The notes under the pieces: model-generated
Databases searched by the model: none
Told to the model about the DNA's origin: nothing
Seen by the model: only the letters and a program-made list of their open reading frames with translations
Shown: piece after piece, positions 1 to 8,985 of the stretch
Position numbering within the stretch: position 1 is the stretch's first letter
Layout: the number at the start of each line of letters is the position of its first letter
Made by a program: the position numbers and the translations under genes
Assembly (NCBI GenBank): GCA_963714035.1
Contig: OY970224.1
Span: 310,001-374,000 of the forward strand
Length of the DNA stretch: 64,000 nt
Origin: DATFVB01 sp963714035
GTDB taxonomy: Bacteria > Acidobacteriota > Thermoanaerobaculia > UBA5066 > DATFVB01
Reading direction: 5' to 3'

Positions 1-841
1 CCGCGGACAGCCGGATCGGGCCCGCGGGGCCCGACGCGCGCAGCGCGCCGTCGCCCGTGGATTCGGAGCCGCCCCAGGCCTCCGCTTCGAGCGACGGGCT
101 CGCCGCGCCGCGGCGGGCGAGGCTCACGACTCCGCCGAGCGCGGAGCTCCCCCAGAGGTCGGACGCGCCGCCTTCGACGATCTCGACGCGGTCGAGCGCG
201 ATTTCCGGAACGCGCCCCCAGTACACCCATCCGCCGAAGGGATCGTTCAGGGGCACCTCGTCGGCGACGACGAGCGCGCGGCTCGTCCCGGACGCGCCGA
301 GCCCGCGGAGCGAAACGCCCTGCGACGTCGGGTTCGCGGTGCGGCTTCCGCTGCGGCGGAAGAGCGAGAACCCGGGAACCCGTCGGAGGACGTCGTCGAT
401 CACGGGGGCGGCGGAGGATCGGATCTCCTCCGGCGCGACGATCGTCGTGGGCGCCGCGGTCTCCGCGATCGTGCGCGGCGTCCTCGCCGCCGTCACCGTG
501 ATTTCGTCGGCGAGGGCGCCGGAGGACAGCGCAATCTCGAGGCTCGAAGTTTCGGCCGATTCCAGCGTCCTCTCCGCGGGGGCGTATCCGGGCGCCTCGA
601 CGCGGAGGCGCACGGGGGGAGAGCCCGCCACCTCGATCCGGAACGACCCGTCGGCGCGGGTTCGCGTTCGCGCCTTCGCCGCCGCCGTCGTCGCCGTCAC
701 CGCGGCGCCCCGAAGAGGCCGGCCTTGCGGGCCGAAGACCGAGCCGGCCGCGGCCGACGCTGCGGCCGAGACGCGAGCTCCCGGCAACGCGGCCGCGAAG
801 AGCGCCGCCGCGGCGAGGGCGAAACCGGAGCTTCTTTGCAC
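1..841 (-). CDS. TonB-dependent outer-membrane receptor, N-terminal part
   Basis: This is the first 280 residues of a TonB-dependent receptor that runs off the left edge of the window. A GTG start (841-839) gives a signal peptide (MQRSSGFALAAAALFAAALP, then GARVSA). It is followed by a carboxypeptidase-regulatory-like beta-sandwich (about residues 35-95, GSVFGPQGRPLRGAAV) and the receptor plug (about 105-270, with EITVTAARTPRTIAE, DDVLRRVPGFSLFRR, TSQGVSLRGLGASGTSRALV and VEIVEGGASDLWGSSALGGV). The plug motifs are diagnostic of the family. It should sit in the outer membrane and import a substrate with TonB-ExbBD energy; the substrate cannot be told because the barrel lies outside the window. 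No clear Shine-Dalgarno precedes the GTG, so the start is approximate. Confidence 0.88.
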   Translation of the reverse strand, partial: MQRSSGFALAAAALFAAALPGARVSAAASAAAGSVFGPQGRPLRGAAVTATTAAAKARTRTRADGSFRIEVAGSPPVRLRVEAPGYAPAERTLESAETSSLEIALSSGALADEITVTAARTPRTIAETAAPTTIVAPEEIRSSAAPVIDDVLRRVPGFSLFRRSGSRTANPTSQGVSLRGLGASGTSRALVVADEVPLNDPFGGWVYWGRVPEIALDRVEIVEGGASDLWGSSALGGVVSLARRGAASPSLEAEAWGGSESTGDGALRASGPAGPIRLSA

Positions 842-947
842 CCGGAGTGAGGTTACGACGACTTGCCGGCGATCCGCGCGGCATTCAGGGCCCGGGCTCG
901 GGACCTGGCGGAACGGAGCGCACCCCGCGGCCGGTCGTCGGGGCGGA

Positions 948-1451
948 TCAGGACGCGCGCGTTGCTCGCGTCTCTCTCCGTCCGATCTCGTTCGCCTCCG
1001 GGTCGGTCCACTCGATGACTCCCACCTTGTGCTCGTAGGAGAGATTCCCGCCGATCCATCCCGAGACGCCGAGGGTTCCGAACGCGACGAGCTCGATCAC
1101 GAAGGCGATCGGCCAGCGGGAGGTATTCAGGGCGGCCCCGTCGCGCCGGAGGAAGAAGGTGACGACGTAGAGCGCGACGACGGTGAGGTTCAGGACCATG
1201 TGGATCGTCGCGAGGCGGCCCGCCGGGGCGCTCATGCGGACGCCGAAGTAGTCGATGAAGCCGAAAACCGCCGCGGCGAGCGCGACGAGGACGCCGATGC
1301 CGATGCAGGCATACGACAGCAGGTACCAGAATTCGGATCCGCTGACGGCGTGCACCACGTCCCCCAGGAAGGCCATGAAGAAAGCGCCGATCGGAAGACA
1401 GACGAGAGCGGGGTGGATCGGGTGGTTGCCGAGCGCGGCCTTGCTCTTCAT
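948..1451 (-). CDS. DUF2231 family membrane protein
   Basis: A 167-aa integral membrane protein with the DUF2231 signature near its start (GNHPIHPALVCLPIGAF) and about four hydrophobic segments (residues ~13-35, 42-65, 88-110 and 122-140). The start was placed at ATG 1451 because a strong AAGGAGGT lies just upstream; a longer frame exists but lacks support. Family members are often linked to heme or redox functions in the inner membrane, but no biochemical role is established. A sigma-54-like promoter lies at 1511-1525 on the same strand, giving a leader of about 48 nt that contains the ribosome site. It is divergent from the topoisomerase gene. Confidence 0.82.
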   Translation of the reverse strand: MKSKAALGNHPIHPALVCLPIGAFFMAFLGDVVHAVSGSEFWYLLSYACIGIGVLVALAAAVFGFIDYFGVRMSAPAGRLATIHMVLNLTVVALYVVTFFLRRDGAALNTSRWPIAFVIELVAFGTLGVSGWIGGNLSYEHKVGVIEWTDPEANEIGRRETRATRAS

Positions 1452-1510
1452 GGGGACCTCCTTCGGCGGTCCCGGCGCCTCGCGCGCAAGGGACTCCACG
1501 AAGGCGGGCT

Positions 1511-1525
1511 GCATGGGGCGTGCCA
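1511..1525 (-). promoter_or_regulatory. sigma-54-like promoter for the DUF2231 gene
   Basis: Reads TGGCACGCCCCATGC on the minus strand. The GG and GC doublets have the -24/-12 spacing, the -24 element is perfect and the -12 element has one change (ATGC for TTGC). The predicted RNA start is near 1499. Confidence 0.6.
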
Positions 1526-1530
1526 TGGAA

Positions 1531-1545
1531 GGGAATGGTTCCTGC
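1531..1545 (+). promoter_or_regulatory. weak sigma-54-like site before topoisomerase IB
   Basis: GGGAATGGTTCCTGC has the GG/GC spacing and a CTGCA -12 element, but a poor -24 element. It lies about 83 nt before the topoisomerase start, facing away from the DUF2231 promoter. Listed only as a candidate. Confidence 0.25.
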
Positions 1546-1627
1546 ATTCGTTCGACCCGATGTCCGTCATTGAGAATCCTCGTCCTCGGCTCCGGCTCGC
1601 CCCGGACGCGCAAGAGAAGCGGCGTCG

Positions 1628-2641
1628 ATGACGCGGATCGAGAAGCTCGGGGAGAGGGGGATCCGCCGTCTCGGCGGCCCGAAGAGCGGGTTCCGCTACC
1701 GGCACGCGGAGGGTTCGGCCGTCTCGCGGGACGATCTCGACCGGATCCACTGGCTCAAGCTCCCACCGGCGTGGACCGACGTCGCGATCGACCCGAGCTC
1801 GACGGCTCCGCTGCAGGCGGTCGGCCGCGATGCCGCGGGACGGTGGCAGTACCGGTACCACGAGTCGCACGTGCGAAAACGCGAACGGCAGAAGCTCCGC
1901 CGGATCATCGCGTTCGCCGGAGCCCTTCCGCGGATGCGCGCCGCGATCGCGCGGGACCTGGCGATCCCGGGGCTTCCCCGCGAGAAGGTCATGGCCGCGA
2001 TCGTCCGGATCATGGCGACCCGGTACCTCCGCCCGGGGAGCCGCCGGTATGCCGAGGAAAACGAGTCGTACGGTCTCGTCACGCTCCGGCGCAAACACGT
2101 GACCAACGGCCGCGGCGCGATTCGCCTGCATTTCCGGGGCAAGTCCGGAAAGGAGCACGAGGTCGAGCTCGCGAACCCGCAGGTGCTCCGCGTCGTCCGC
2201 GAGTGCCTGAAGCTTCCGGGGCGGCCGGTTTTCCAGTACCGGGACGAGTCGGGGACGGTCGTTCCCGCGAGCCGCCGGGCGCTGAACGACTACATCAAGG
2301 GCGTGATGGGGGCGCGCTTCAGCGCGAAGGACTTTCGCACGTGGGCGGGGACGCTCATCTGCGCGAACCTCCTCGCGCGCGAAGCGGGAGCGATCCCCGA
2401 GTCGAAGCGCGGCCGCCGCCGCGCCGTCACGACCGCCGTCCGGGAGACGGCCCGGCGGCTCGGCAATACGCCCGCGGTCTGCCGGGCTTCGTACATCGCG
2501 CCCGTGATAGTGGAGAAATTCGAGCGCGGGGTGACCCTTCCGGCGACCGTTTCCTCCATCGATCGGCTCGTCGAGCGGCGAACTCTCCACCGCGCCGAAA
2601 AGGCGCTCGTGAGGCTCCTCGAGACCGCCGTCGCCGCCTAG
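1628..2641 (+). CDS. DNA topoisomerase IB (eukaryotic/poxvirus-like)
   Basis: A 337-aa type IB topoisomerase, which relaxes supercoils through a 3'-phosphotyrosyl link without ATP. The catalytic set is visible: Arg132 (TRYLRPG), Lys172 (HFRGKSGKEH), Arg237 (KDFRTWAG) and nucleophile Tyr289 (CRASYIAPVIVEKF). The N-terminal part (residues ~20-110, with WTDVAIDP and GRWQYRYH) matches the bacterial TopIB N-domain. Length is normal for the family. It starts at ATG 1628 with only a weak upstream ribosome site. Bacterial TopIB genes are accessory; here it is followed by Ku and lies near the NHEJ ligase and polymerase, so a DNA-damage or stationary-phase role is a reasonable inference. Confidence 0.93.
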   Translation: MTRIEKLGERGIRRLGGPKSGFRYRHAEGSAVSRDDLDRIHWLKLPPAWTDVAIDPSSTAPLQAVGRDAAGRWQYRYHESHVRKRERQKLRRIIAFAGALPRMRAAIARDLAIPGLPREKVMAAIVRIMATRYLRPGSRRYAEENESYGLVTLRRKHVTNGRGAIRLHFRGKSGKEHEVELANPQVLRVVRECLKLPGRPVFQYRDESGTVVPASRRALNDYIKGVMGARFSAKDFRTWAGTLICANLLAREAGAIPESKRGRRRAVTTAVRETARRLGNTPAVCRASYIAPVIVEKFERGVTLPATVSSIDRLVERRTLHRAEKALVRLLETAVAA

Positions 2642-2754
2642 GTGGTCGCCCGAACGAATCGGGCGGTATTTCCCGGGGAAGGGCGCCAGGCCTCGAAACG
2701 GCCCCCCCTGTCGTGCCGTCGGTCCGGATGACCGCAATTCCTTGGGTCTTGCCG

Positions 2755-2769
2755 TGGCACGTTTCTGGC
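2755..2769 (+). promoter_or_regulatory. sigma-54-like promoter for Ku
   Basis: TGGCACGTTTCTGGC: perfect -24 element, correct spacing and conserved GC at -12 (TGGC for TTGC). The predicted RNA start (~2781) is about 6 nt before the Ku ATG, which has no Shine-Dalgarno. Confidence 0.55.
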
Positions 2770-2786
2770 TGTCAAACTGTCCGGCC

Positions 2787-3596
2787 ATGAGAACGATCTG
2801 GAAAGGGCATCTGACGTTCGGGCTGATCTCCGTCCCGGTAGGCCTCTACACCGCGATCGAGAGCTCCGAGCGCGTCTCGTTCCGCATGCTGCACCGGAAG
2901 GATCTCTCGCCGATCCAGTACAAAAAGTTCTGCTCGAAGGAAGACGTCGAGGTCGGCAACGACGAGATCGTCAAGGGATACGAAGTCGACAAGAACAAGT
3001 ACGCGGTCGTCGAGGACGAGGAGCTCGAGAGGGTGCAGGAGGAGACCGCGGGCGACGAAGACCACACCGTCGAGGTGCTCGAGTTCGTGGAGCTGAATTC
3101 GATCTCGCCGCTCTCCTTCGAAAAGCCGTACTATCTCGCGCCCGAGAAGGGCGGGGACAAGGCGTACGCGGTGCTCCGCGACGCGCTCATCGAGGAGAGG
3201 AAGGTCGGGATCGCGAAGATCACGATCCGGACGCGGCCGCAGCTCGGCGCTCTCGTCCCTTCCGACAACGCGCTCGCGCTCGAGATCCTGCGCCCCTTCG
3301 AAGAGCTCCGCTCGACGTCCGGTCTCCGGCTGCCCGATTCGGCGAAGAAATCCGCCGAGATCAAGATGGCGAAGATGCTGATCGACCAGATGACGACAGA
3401 ATGGGATCCGGCCGAGCACCCGAACGAATACCGTCAGGCGCTCACGAAGCTCCTGTCGTCGAAGAAGAAGTTCGCGGTCAAGAAGGCCGCTCCCGGCGCC
3501 GACGAGAACGTCGTCGATTTGATGGAAGCGCTCAAGAAGAGCGTTGGGAAGGCGAAGCCGAGGACCGCGGCGCGCCGGAAGGCCGGCGCCGCGTAA
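2787..3596 (+). CDS. ku: Ku domain protein (bacterial NHEJ end-binding)
   Basis: A 269-aa bacterial Ku homodimer subunit that would encircle broken DNA ends and recruit the LigD-type ligase and polymerase. The N-terminus MRTIWKGHLTFGLISVPVGL is diagnostic, as are YKKFCSKEDVEVGNDEIVKGYE, PYYLAPEKGGDKAYAVLRDAL and EWDPAEHPNEY. The C-terminus is Lys/Arg-rich (about residues 230-269), as in Ku proteins whose tail binds DNA. ATG 2787 was chosen over an upstream ATG at 2742 because family members begin with MRxIWKG; moreover the sigma-54-like site at 2755-2769 lies inside the longer frame. Its partners, a ligase and a polymerase, lie 10 kb away at 13529-15398. Confidence 0.95.
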   Translation: MRTIWKGHLTFGLISVPVGLYTAIESSERVSFRMLHRKDLSPIQYKKFCSKEDVEVGNDEIVKGYEVDKNKYAVVEDEELERVQEETAGDEDHTVEVLEFVELNSISPLSFEKPYYLAPEKGGDKAYAVLRDALIEERKVGIAKITIRTRPQLGALVPSDNALALEILRPFEELRSTSGLRLPDSAKKSAEIKMAKMLIDQMTTEWDPAEHPNEYRQALTKLLSSKKKFAVKKAAPGADENVVDLMEALKKSVGKAKPRTAARRKAGAA

Positions 3597-3645
3597 CGGC
3601 CGCGCGGCTCGTGCCGAAGGCGCTCGACCGCTGGCGGCCTCTCAA

Positions 3646-3722
3646 CTCGCAGACCTCCTCCTCGCCTTGCGCTAGCGCACGATGCGCTGCGCGTTTGTCC
3701 CGGCGAGGAGACTTTCTGCGAG
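3646..3722 (+). repeat. R1 hairpin repeat, copy D
   Basis: The outer stem CTCGCAGA (3646-3653) pairs with TCTGCGAG (3715-3722). The inner stem CTCCTCGCC (3658-3666) pairs with GGCGAGGAG (3702-3710). Both are perfect. The loop is longer than in other copies and has its own palindromes (GCGCTAGCGC). Confidence 0.6.
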
Positions 3723-3980
3723 GTGCTCGCGCACTGGCGTGCGCGGCGATTGACGCGCCCAACGCTGCGCGTTTGCCACTTCGTGGCTGCGACTGCGTCG
3801 CGCGCTGAATTCGGCCTGCGTCGCTCGGGCTCAGGTCCCTCGACGACTCCGGCGCCCCCGGCCCGGAAACCCGTTCGCGACCTCTCGGAGCTCGGATCGC
3901 GAACGACCCCGAGCACGGATAGCCGCGCGGTCGCGCGCACGTCGCTTCCGCGGCCCGCGCTGACGCGCGTCCGCTTACGC

Positions 3981-4081
3981 TCCCACATCGCAGACCTCCT
4001 CCGCTCGGTTACTTCGCGGAGACTTTCCGCGATGTGCCCTCCGCGGCTCGCCTTCCCCGCTCGGCCGCTGCGGGGCCCCGA
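3981..4081 (+). repeat. R1 hairpin repeat, copy A
   Basis: Outer stem CACATCGC (3984-3991) pairs with GCGATGTG (4029-4036); inner stem CTCCGC (3999-4004) pairs with GCGGAG (4016-4021); the loop is TCGGTTACTTC. The 100-bp unit recurs in inverse orientation at 31931-32031 with only a few differences. Confidence 0.7.
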
Positions 4082-4302
4082 AAGCGGATCGCGAGCGATC
4101 GAGGTGGGGTCCGCTCGCGGGTATCCGCGTCCATCGGGACTCGTGTTCGCGACGGCTGCTCAGCCCAGGTTCACGACCTCTCGGAGCTCGGATCGCGAAC
4201 GATGCCGAGTACGGATAGCCGCGCGGCTCGCGCGCACTCCCGGACCCGCACCTGCCGCGAGCACGCGGCATCCTCTCCCCACGGCCTTTGCACTCGAACC
4301 CG

Positions 4303-7300
4303 TCAGGAGATCGAGGAAGGCCCGAGAACCCGCTGGATCGCGGCGAGCATTTCGGCGGGGCGGAACGGCTTCGCGATGCAGGCGGCGACGCCGGCCTTCA
4401 CCATTTCCGCCCGGCGCTCGAAATACCCGCTCAGGAGGATGACTCGCGCCGCGGGGTCCCATTTCTTGAGCCGGAGGAACGTCTCCCATCCGCCGAGCTT
4501 CGGCATCTGGAGATCCGACACGACGACGCCGATGCCGCGGTGCTCGCGGTAGAGGCGAAGCGCCTCGATGCCGTCGGGCGCGGTGAGCACCCGGTATCCC
4601 TCGGACTCGATCAGCTCCTTGAGCGAATTCCGGAGGAGGCTTTCGTCCTCGACGACGAGCACCGTGCGCGACGCGGCGCCCGCGGGAGGAGCGTTCGCCG
4701 GCGCCGTCCGCTTCGACTTCGCCTTGCGGGCCTTGCGCGCGCTTTCGGGCGGGGCCGCGGGCAGGAAGATCTCGAAACACGCTCCTTTTCCCGGCTCGCT
4801 CGCGGCGTCGATGAAGCCGCGATGCGCCTTGACGATCCCGTAGGCGACGGCGAGCCCGAGGCCGGAGCCGCCCTCCTCCTTCCTGGTCGTGAAGAACGGC
4901 TCGAATATCCTTGCGCGTGTCGCCTCGTCGAGGCCATGTCCCTCGTCGGATACCGCGATCGCGACGTACGCGTCGTCGCCCGCTTTCGGGAACCGCGCCG
5001 CGACCGCTTCGCGACCGACCTGCCGCGTCCGGATCGTGAGCCTCCCGCCGTCCGGCATCGCGTCGCGCGCGTTCACGCAGAGATTCAGCATCGCCTGGTG
5101 GAGCTGGTTGGGATCCGCGACGACCTTCGGCAGCCCGGAAGCAAGATCCTGCTCGATCGCGATCTGCTTCGGGAAGGTCTCCCGGATCATCTTGAAGAGC
5201 TCGTCGACGACCGCGTTGACGTCGACGGGGATCGGCGTCTCGCCATCGGATCGCCGCGCGAAGGCGAGGAGCTGGCGGACCAACGCGGCTCCGCGGTCGA
5301 TGGCCGTCTGCATCGCGGCAACCGCTTCGCCGCGCCTCCGGGACTCCGGGCCGTGCTCGAGCGACGCGAGGTAGCCCGAGATGATCGAGAGGATGTTGTT
5401 GAAGTCGTGCGCGATGCCCCCGGCGAGGGAACCCATGCTCTCGAGCTTTTGGGCCTGGAGCAACTCCCGCTGCAGGAACTTCGCCGCGGTGGTGTCGCGA
5501 AGGTTGCACTGGATCATCGGGCTCGAATTGGAGGCGTAGCCGCTGCACACCCGGTTGAACCAGATCTCGCGGCCGTCCGCGGCGAGAAGAGGAATCTCCA
5601 TTTCCGGGGGAACGCGCGCGCCGCCTTCGAAATCCCAGGCGCCTTCGGGCGTGTGCGGGTGCGAGAAACCGGGAAGCTCCCCCACGCGCTGGCCGATGAC
5701 GCGGTCGGCGGAATGGCCGAACATCTCAAGAAAGAACGGATTCGCGTCGATCACGCGGCTGCTCTTCCCGTCGATCAGCAGCACGGCTTCGCGGGCCTTC
5801 TCGAAGAGTCGCCGGTACCGCTTCTCCGACTCCCGTAGCTCCGTGTCGGCGCGTTTCCTCGCCGTGATGTCCTGGAGCGCGATCAGGACGAGGGGCTCCG
5901 GTTCCGAGGGAAGCCGGATGCGCCGCGAATTGACGAGGAACGTCCGCGACGGCTCGTCGTCGAATTCGGGCATTCCCCACTCGGCGTCGACGACCGTTTC
6001 CCGGCGCTGGAGCACCGGTTCGAGGAGGGCGCGCAGCTTCGCGTCGTTCCAGCCGGGAAGCTCTTCGAGCCGCTTCCCCTCGATGCGCAGGGGCGAGGTG
6101 TCGAACATGCGGTAGAAGGATTGGTTCGCCGTCCGCACGCGGAGCGAGCCGTCGACGACGAGGAGCGATTCCCCGACCGTCTCGATGAGCGCCTCGGCGT
6201 ACTCCCGAGCGAGGTTCACCTGCTCGAGGCCGAACCGGGCCGGATCGATGTCCAGGAAGGCGATCACCGCGCCGTCGATCCGGTTTTCGGACGTGCGGTA
6301 CGGTCTCAGGCGCATCAGATACCACTGCCCCTGCTTGTCCTGCACCTCCCGCTCCCGACCTTCGGCGCTCCGGATGACGTCGGCGACGAGATCGACGAGG
6401 TCGGGCACGTCGACGTTGGGCTTCAGGTCCCGGAGGGGCCGCCCCGCGTCTGCGGGGATCACGTTGAAGATTCTCTCGGCGAGCGGAGTGAACCGGCGGA
6501 TCGTGAGCGCGGGGTCGACGAGGATCATCGGGATGTTGACGCTCGCGAGGACGTTCGTCAGGTCGTTGTTCGAGGTGCCGAGCTCGATGTTCCGGACCTG
6601 GAGCTCGTCGTTGACCGTCGTCAGCTCTTCGTTGGTCGACTGGAGCTCTTCCTTCGCGGTCTCGAGCTCCTCGTTGGTCGACTGGAGCTCCTCGTTCGAG
6701 GAGAGGATCTCTTCGTTCGCCGAGGTCAACTCCTGGTGGCTCGCCTCCTGGTCCTCGATGATCGACTGGAGGTATTCCTTCGTCGCGGACAACTCCTGCT
6801 CAAGGCGGGCGATCGCCTGCTCTCGCTGCCGGTGGGCGCTCACGGGGCGCTTTCTCGACTCGAAGCGTTCGGGATCCTCGAAGATCACGAGGAGGTGGCT
6901 GTCCGCGTCGCCGAGAGGCGCGACCTCGATGTCGACCGCGCGATATCCGCCCGGTCCCTTCACGCGAAGCCCCGCCTTGCGGACGCGGTCGTGCGTCCGG
7001 CGCGCCTCCGCGATGCCCTCCCGGAGCCCGACGAGGAGCCCCTCGCGGGCCATCTTCAGGACGTTGAAGCTCGGGAGACCCGACGGGGAGGACAGATAGG
7101 TCCCCGTCTCGCCCCGAAACTGCACGATTTCGAGCGCGTCGTTGAGGAGGACGCCCGGGGGGGAGAAGCGGCCGAGCAGAAGACGGTCCGTGCGCCGCTG
7201 AAGGTCGAGGACGTTCCGCTCGCCGACGCGTTCCTCCCTTCCCTCGAAGGTGCTGCGGGGGACGGCGCCGCGCGTCCTCGGGATCGATCCGAAATCCACG

Positions 7301-8847
7301 GCGTGGGGGGCCGCGACCGGCCGCTTCGAGAACAGCCGATGCTGCTTGTCGTCGGCGCGGAAGAGGTCGTCGAAGTTGCGGATCGTTTCGGACGACCCGA
7401 GGAGGAGATGGCCGTTCGCCTTCAGTGCGTAGTGGAAGAGCGGGAGGATCCGTTTCTGGAGGTACGGCTCCATGTAGATCAGGAGGTTCCGGCAGCTGAT
7501 CAGGTCGAGGTTCGAGAAGGGAGGATCGGCGCCGAGGTCCTGCCGGGCGAAGACGCAGACGTCGCGCACGACCTTGCTGATCAGGTACGACCCGTCGTGG
7601 AGGGCAAAATACTTCTGGAGCATTTCCGGCGGGACGTCGGCGGAGATCGAGATCGGGTACGAGCCGGTTCGGGCCCGCTCGATCGAGCGTTCGCTGATGT
7701 CGGTGGCGAAGATCTGAACCGGGATCGTCGCGCGCTTCTCCCCCATCACGTCGAAGAGCGTCATCGCGAGCGAGTAGACCTCCTCGCCGGTCGAGCATCC
7801 GGGAACCCAGATCCGAATCGGCTTGTCGGAGGTGCGATTCTCGAGGACTTCCGGGAAGACCTTCGTTCTCAGGAGGTCGAAGGCCTCCGAATCGCGGAAG
7901 AACGCCGTGACCGTGATCAGGATGTCTTCGAAGAGCGCGCCGACTTCTTCCTTGTCCTTCCGGAGGCGCTCCGCGTAGGAGGCCAGGTCCGCGACGCGAT
8001 GGAGAACCATTCTCCGCTGGATACGGCGGCGGATCGTCGTCTTGCGATAGTTCGAGAAGTCCACTCCGGTCGACGCCCGAAGGACCGAAAGGATCGGTTC
8101 GAGGTTCAGGTCCGACGCTCCCGGGAGGGCGCCGGGCTCCGCCGCCGACGCGAAGGCGGGATGGGACCCGACCCGTCCGAGCTCCTCGCCGATCCTCTCC
8201 GGCGGAAGGACGAGATCGGCGCAGCCTGCGGCGATCGCGGCGCGGGGCATTTCGGGAAACCGCGCCGTCGATGCGTCCTGCGCGAACGTGAAGCCGCCGG
8301 CCGCCTTGATCGCCCGGCATCCGAGAGCGCCGTCGGAAGCCGACCCCGACAGGACCACCCCGACCGACCGTGGACCGTTGATCTCCGCGAGCGAGGCGAA
8401 GAACTCGTCGATCGGCATGTGCCAGCCTCGGACTCTTTCGTACGGGGTGACCCTGAACGACGTGTCGACGAGTGTGAGGTTCGCGTTCGGAGGAATGATG
8501 AAGACCGAGTTGGGCGACACGGGCATGCCGTCGGTGATCTCCCGGACGTGCATCGATGTCGCTCGCCCGAGGATCTCGGAAAGCATGCTCTCGTGAGTGG
8601 GATCCAGGTGCTGGACGACGACGAACGCCATGTCGGTGTCGGCGGGCACGGCCGAAAAGAGCTTCGTCAGCGCTTCCACCCCGCCGGCGGACGCCCCGAT
8701 GCCGACGATCGCCGGTCCCGACGGATGGCTCTCCGCGGGCGCAGGAGGGGGGTGGGGCGCGTCCGGCGGCGTCCTGGATTTGCCTCGTCCGCGTCCCGAT
8801 GAACGCTTTTCGGCGGACTCTGGCCTGCTACCCTTCTCTTTCCTCAT
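4303..8847 (-). CDS. CheB-CheR-PAS-histidine kinase-receiver fusion protein
   Basis: A 1514-aa hybrid signalling protein. Order: CheB methylesterase (residues ~45-230; catalytic Ser53 in GASAGG, His80 and Asp172 in SASDG), CheR methyltransferase (~250-510; SAM motif VPGCSTGEE at 348-356), a long Glu/Gln/Asn coiled coil (~670-760, repeats like SSNEELQSTNEELETAKEEL), three PAS-like segments (~760-1090), HisKA with phospho-His near 1147 (GGIAHDFNN), HATPase and a C-terminal receiver (~1390-1514, Asp near 1444 in VVSDLQMP, Lys in AKPF). CheB lacks its own N-terminal receiver, as in other CheB-CheR fusions. No chemoreceptor or CheA is nearby, so the role is probably not classical chemotaxis; the output could be phosphotransfer to separate regulators. 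The ATG at 8847 removes a long unsupported upstream extension. Confidence 0.93.
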   Translation of the reverse strand: MRKEKGSRPESAEKRSSGRGRGKSRTPPDAPHPPPAPAESHPSGPAIVGIGASAGGVEALTKLFSAVPADTDMAFVVVQHLDPTHESMLSEILGRATSMHVREITDGMPVSPNSVFIIPPNANLTLVDTSFRVTPYERVRGWHMPIDEFFASLAEINGPRSVGVVLSGSASDGALGCRAIKAAGGFTFAQDASTARFPEMPRAAIAAGCADLVLPPERIGEELGRVGSHPAFASAAEPGALPGASDLNLEPILSVLRASTGVDFSNYRKTTIRRRIQRRMVLHRVADLASYAERLRKDKEEVGALFEDILITVTAFFRDSEAFDLLRTKVFPEVLENRTSDKPIRIWVPGCSTGEEVYSLAMTLFDVMGEKRATIPVQIFATDISERSIERARTGSYPISISADVPPEMLQKYFALHDGSYLISKVVRDVCVFARQDLGADPPFSNLDLISCRNLLIYMEPYLQKRILPLFHYALKANGHLLLGSSETIRNFDDLFRADDKQHRLFSKRPVAAPHAVDFGSIPRTRGAVPRSTFEGREERVGERNVLDLQRRTDRLLLGRFSPPGVLLNDALEIVQFRGETGTYLSSPSGLPSFNVLKMAREGLLVGLREGIAEARRTHDRVRKAGLRVKGPGGYRAVDIEVAPLGDADSHLLVIFEDPERFESRKRPVSAHRQREQAIARLEQELSATKEYLQSIIEDQEASHQELTSANEEILSSNEELQSTNEELETAKEELQSTNEELTTVNDELQVRNIELGTSNNDLTNVLASVNIPMILVDPALTIRRFTPLAERIFNVIPADAGRPLRDLKPNVDVPDLVDLVADVIRSAEGREREVQDKQGQWYLMRLRPYRTSENRIDGAVIAFLDIDPARFGLEQVNLAREYAEALIETVGESLLVVDGSLRVRTANQSFYRMFDTSPLRIEGKRLEELPGWNDAKLRALLEPVLQRRETVVDAEWGMPEFDDEPSRTFLVNSRRIRLPSEPEPLVLIALQDITARKRADTELRESEKRYRRLFEKAREAVLLIDGKSSRVIDANPFFLEMFGHSADRVIGQRVGELPGFSHPHTPEGAWDFEGGARVPPEMEIPLLAADGREIWFNRVCSGYASNSSPMIQCNLRDTTAAKFLQRELLQAQKLESMGSLAGGIAHDFNNILSIISGYLASLEHGPESRRRGEAVAAMQTAIDRGAALVRQLLAFARRSDGETPIPVDVNAVVDELFKMIRETFPKQIAIEQDLASGLPKVVADPNQLHQAMLNLCVNARDAMPDGGRLTIRTRQVGREAVAARFPKAGDDAYVAIAVSDEGHGLDEATRARIFEPFFTTRKEEGGSGLGLAVAYGIVKAHRGFIDAASEPGKGACFEIFLPAAPPESARKARKAKSKRTAPANAPPAGAASRTVLVVEDESLLRNSLKELIESEGYRVLTAPDGIEALRLYREHRGIGVVVSDLQMPKLGGWETFLRLKKWDPAARVILLSGYFERRAEMVKAGVAACIAKPFRPAEMLAAIQRVLGPSSIS

Positions 8848-8917
8848 CTCGCGAGAAACGAGATCCCACTCTCCGGGCTCGACTGTACCACCCCGGGGGG
8901 GGGCGGAAAGTTCGCCG

Positions 8918-8932
8918 TGGTGCGCTTCTTGC
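8918..8932 (+). promoter_or_regulatory. sigma-54-like promoter for the alpha/beta hydrolase
   Basis: TGGTGCGCTTCTTGC followed by AATTTT: perfect -12 element and spacing, two changes in the -24 element. A 15-codon leader frame (ATG 8949, TGA 8994-8996) begins 17 nt after the -12 C and overlaps the hydrolase ATG, so coupled translation is possible. Confidence 0.5.
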
Positions 8933-8985
8933 AATTTTGCCTTTCGAAATGCGATCGACGGCGATTTTCGCCCCTCGCTCCCTCG

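Larger units (their letters stand above)
3597..4302 (+). repeat. 706-bp convergent intergenic block of R1 repeats
   Basis: There is no credible gene between the convergent Ku and kinase genes; open frames here are Arg/Ser/Pro-rich and repeat-derived. The block holds two R1 hairpins (3646-3722 and 3984-4036) and two near-identical tail units (3874-3940 and 4170-4237, about nine bases in ten alike) containing CTCGGAGCTCGGATCGCGAA. Related tails occur at about 21088-21120 and, reversed, at about 31889-31917. Confidence 0.7.

Noticed and set aside
57..1631. A long plus-strand frame covering the TonB receptor and DUF2231 genes
   Set aside because: Arg/Ala/Ser-rich low-complexity product antisense to two recognisable genes; a GC-rich shadow frame.
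3723..4552. Frames in the Ku-kinase gap encoding RSVTSRRLSAMCPPRLAF-like peptides
   Set aside because: The same peptide-like string arises from the inverted R1 repeat at 31.9 kb, so it reflects the nucleotide repeat and not a protein.
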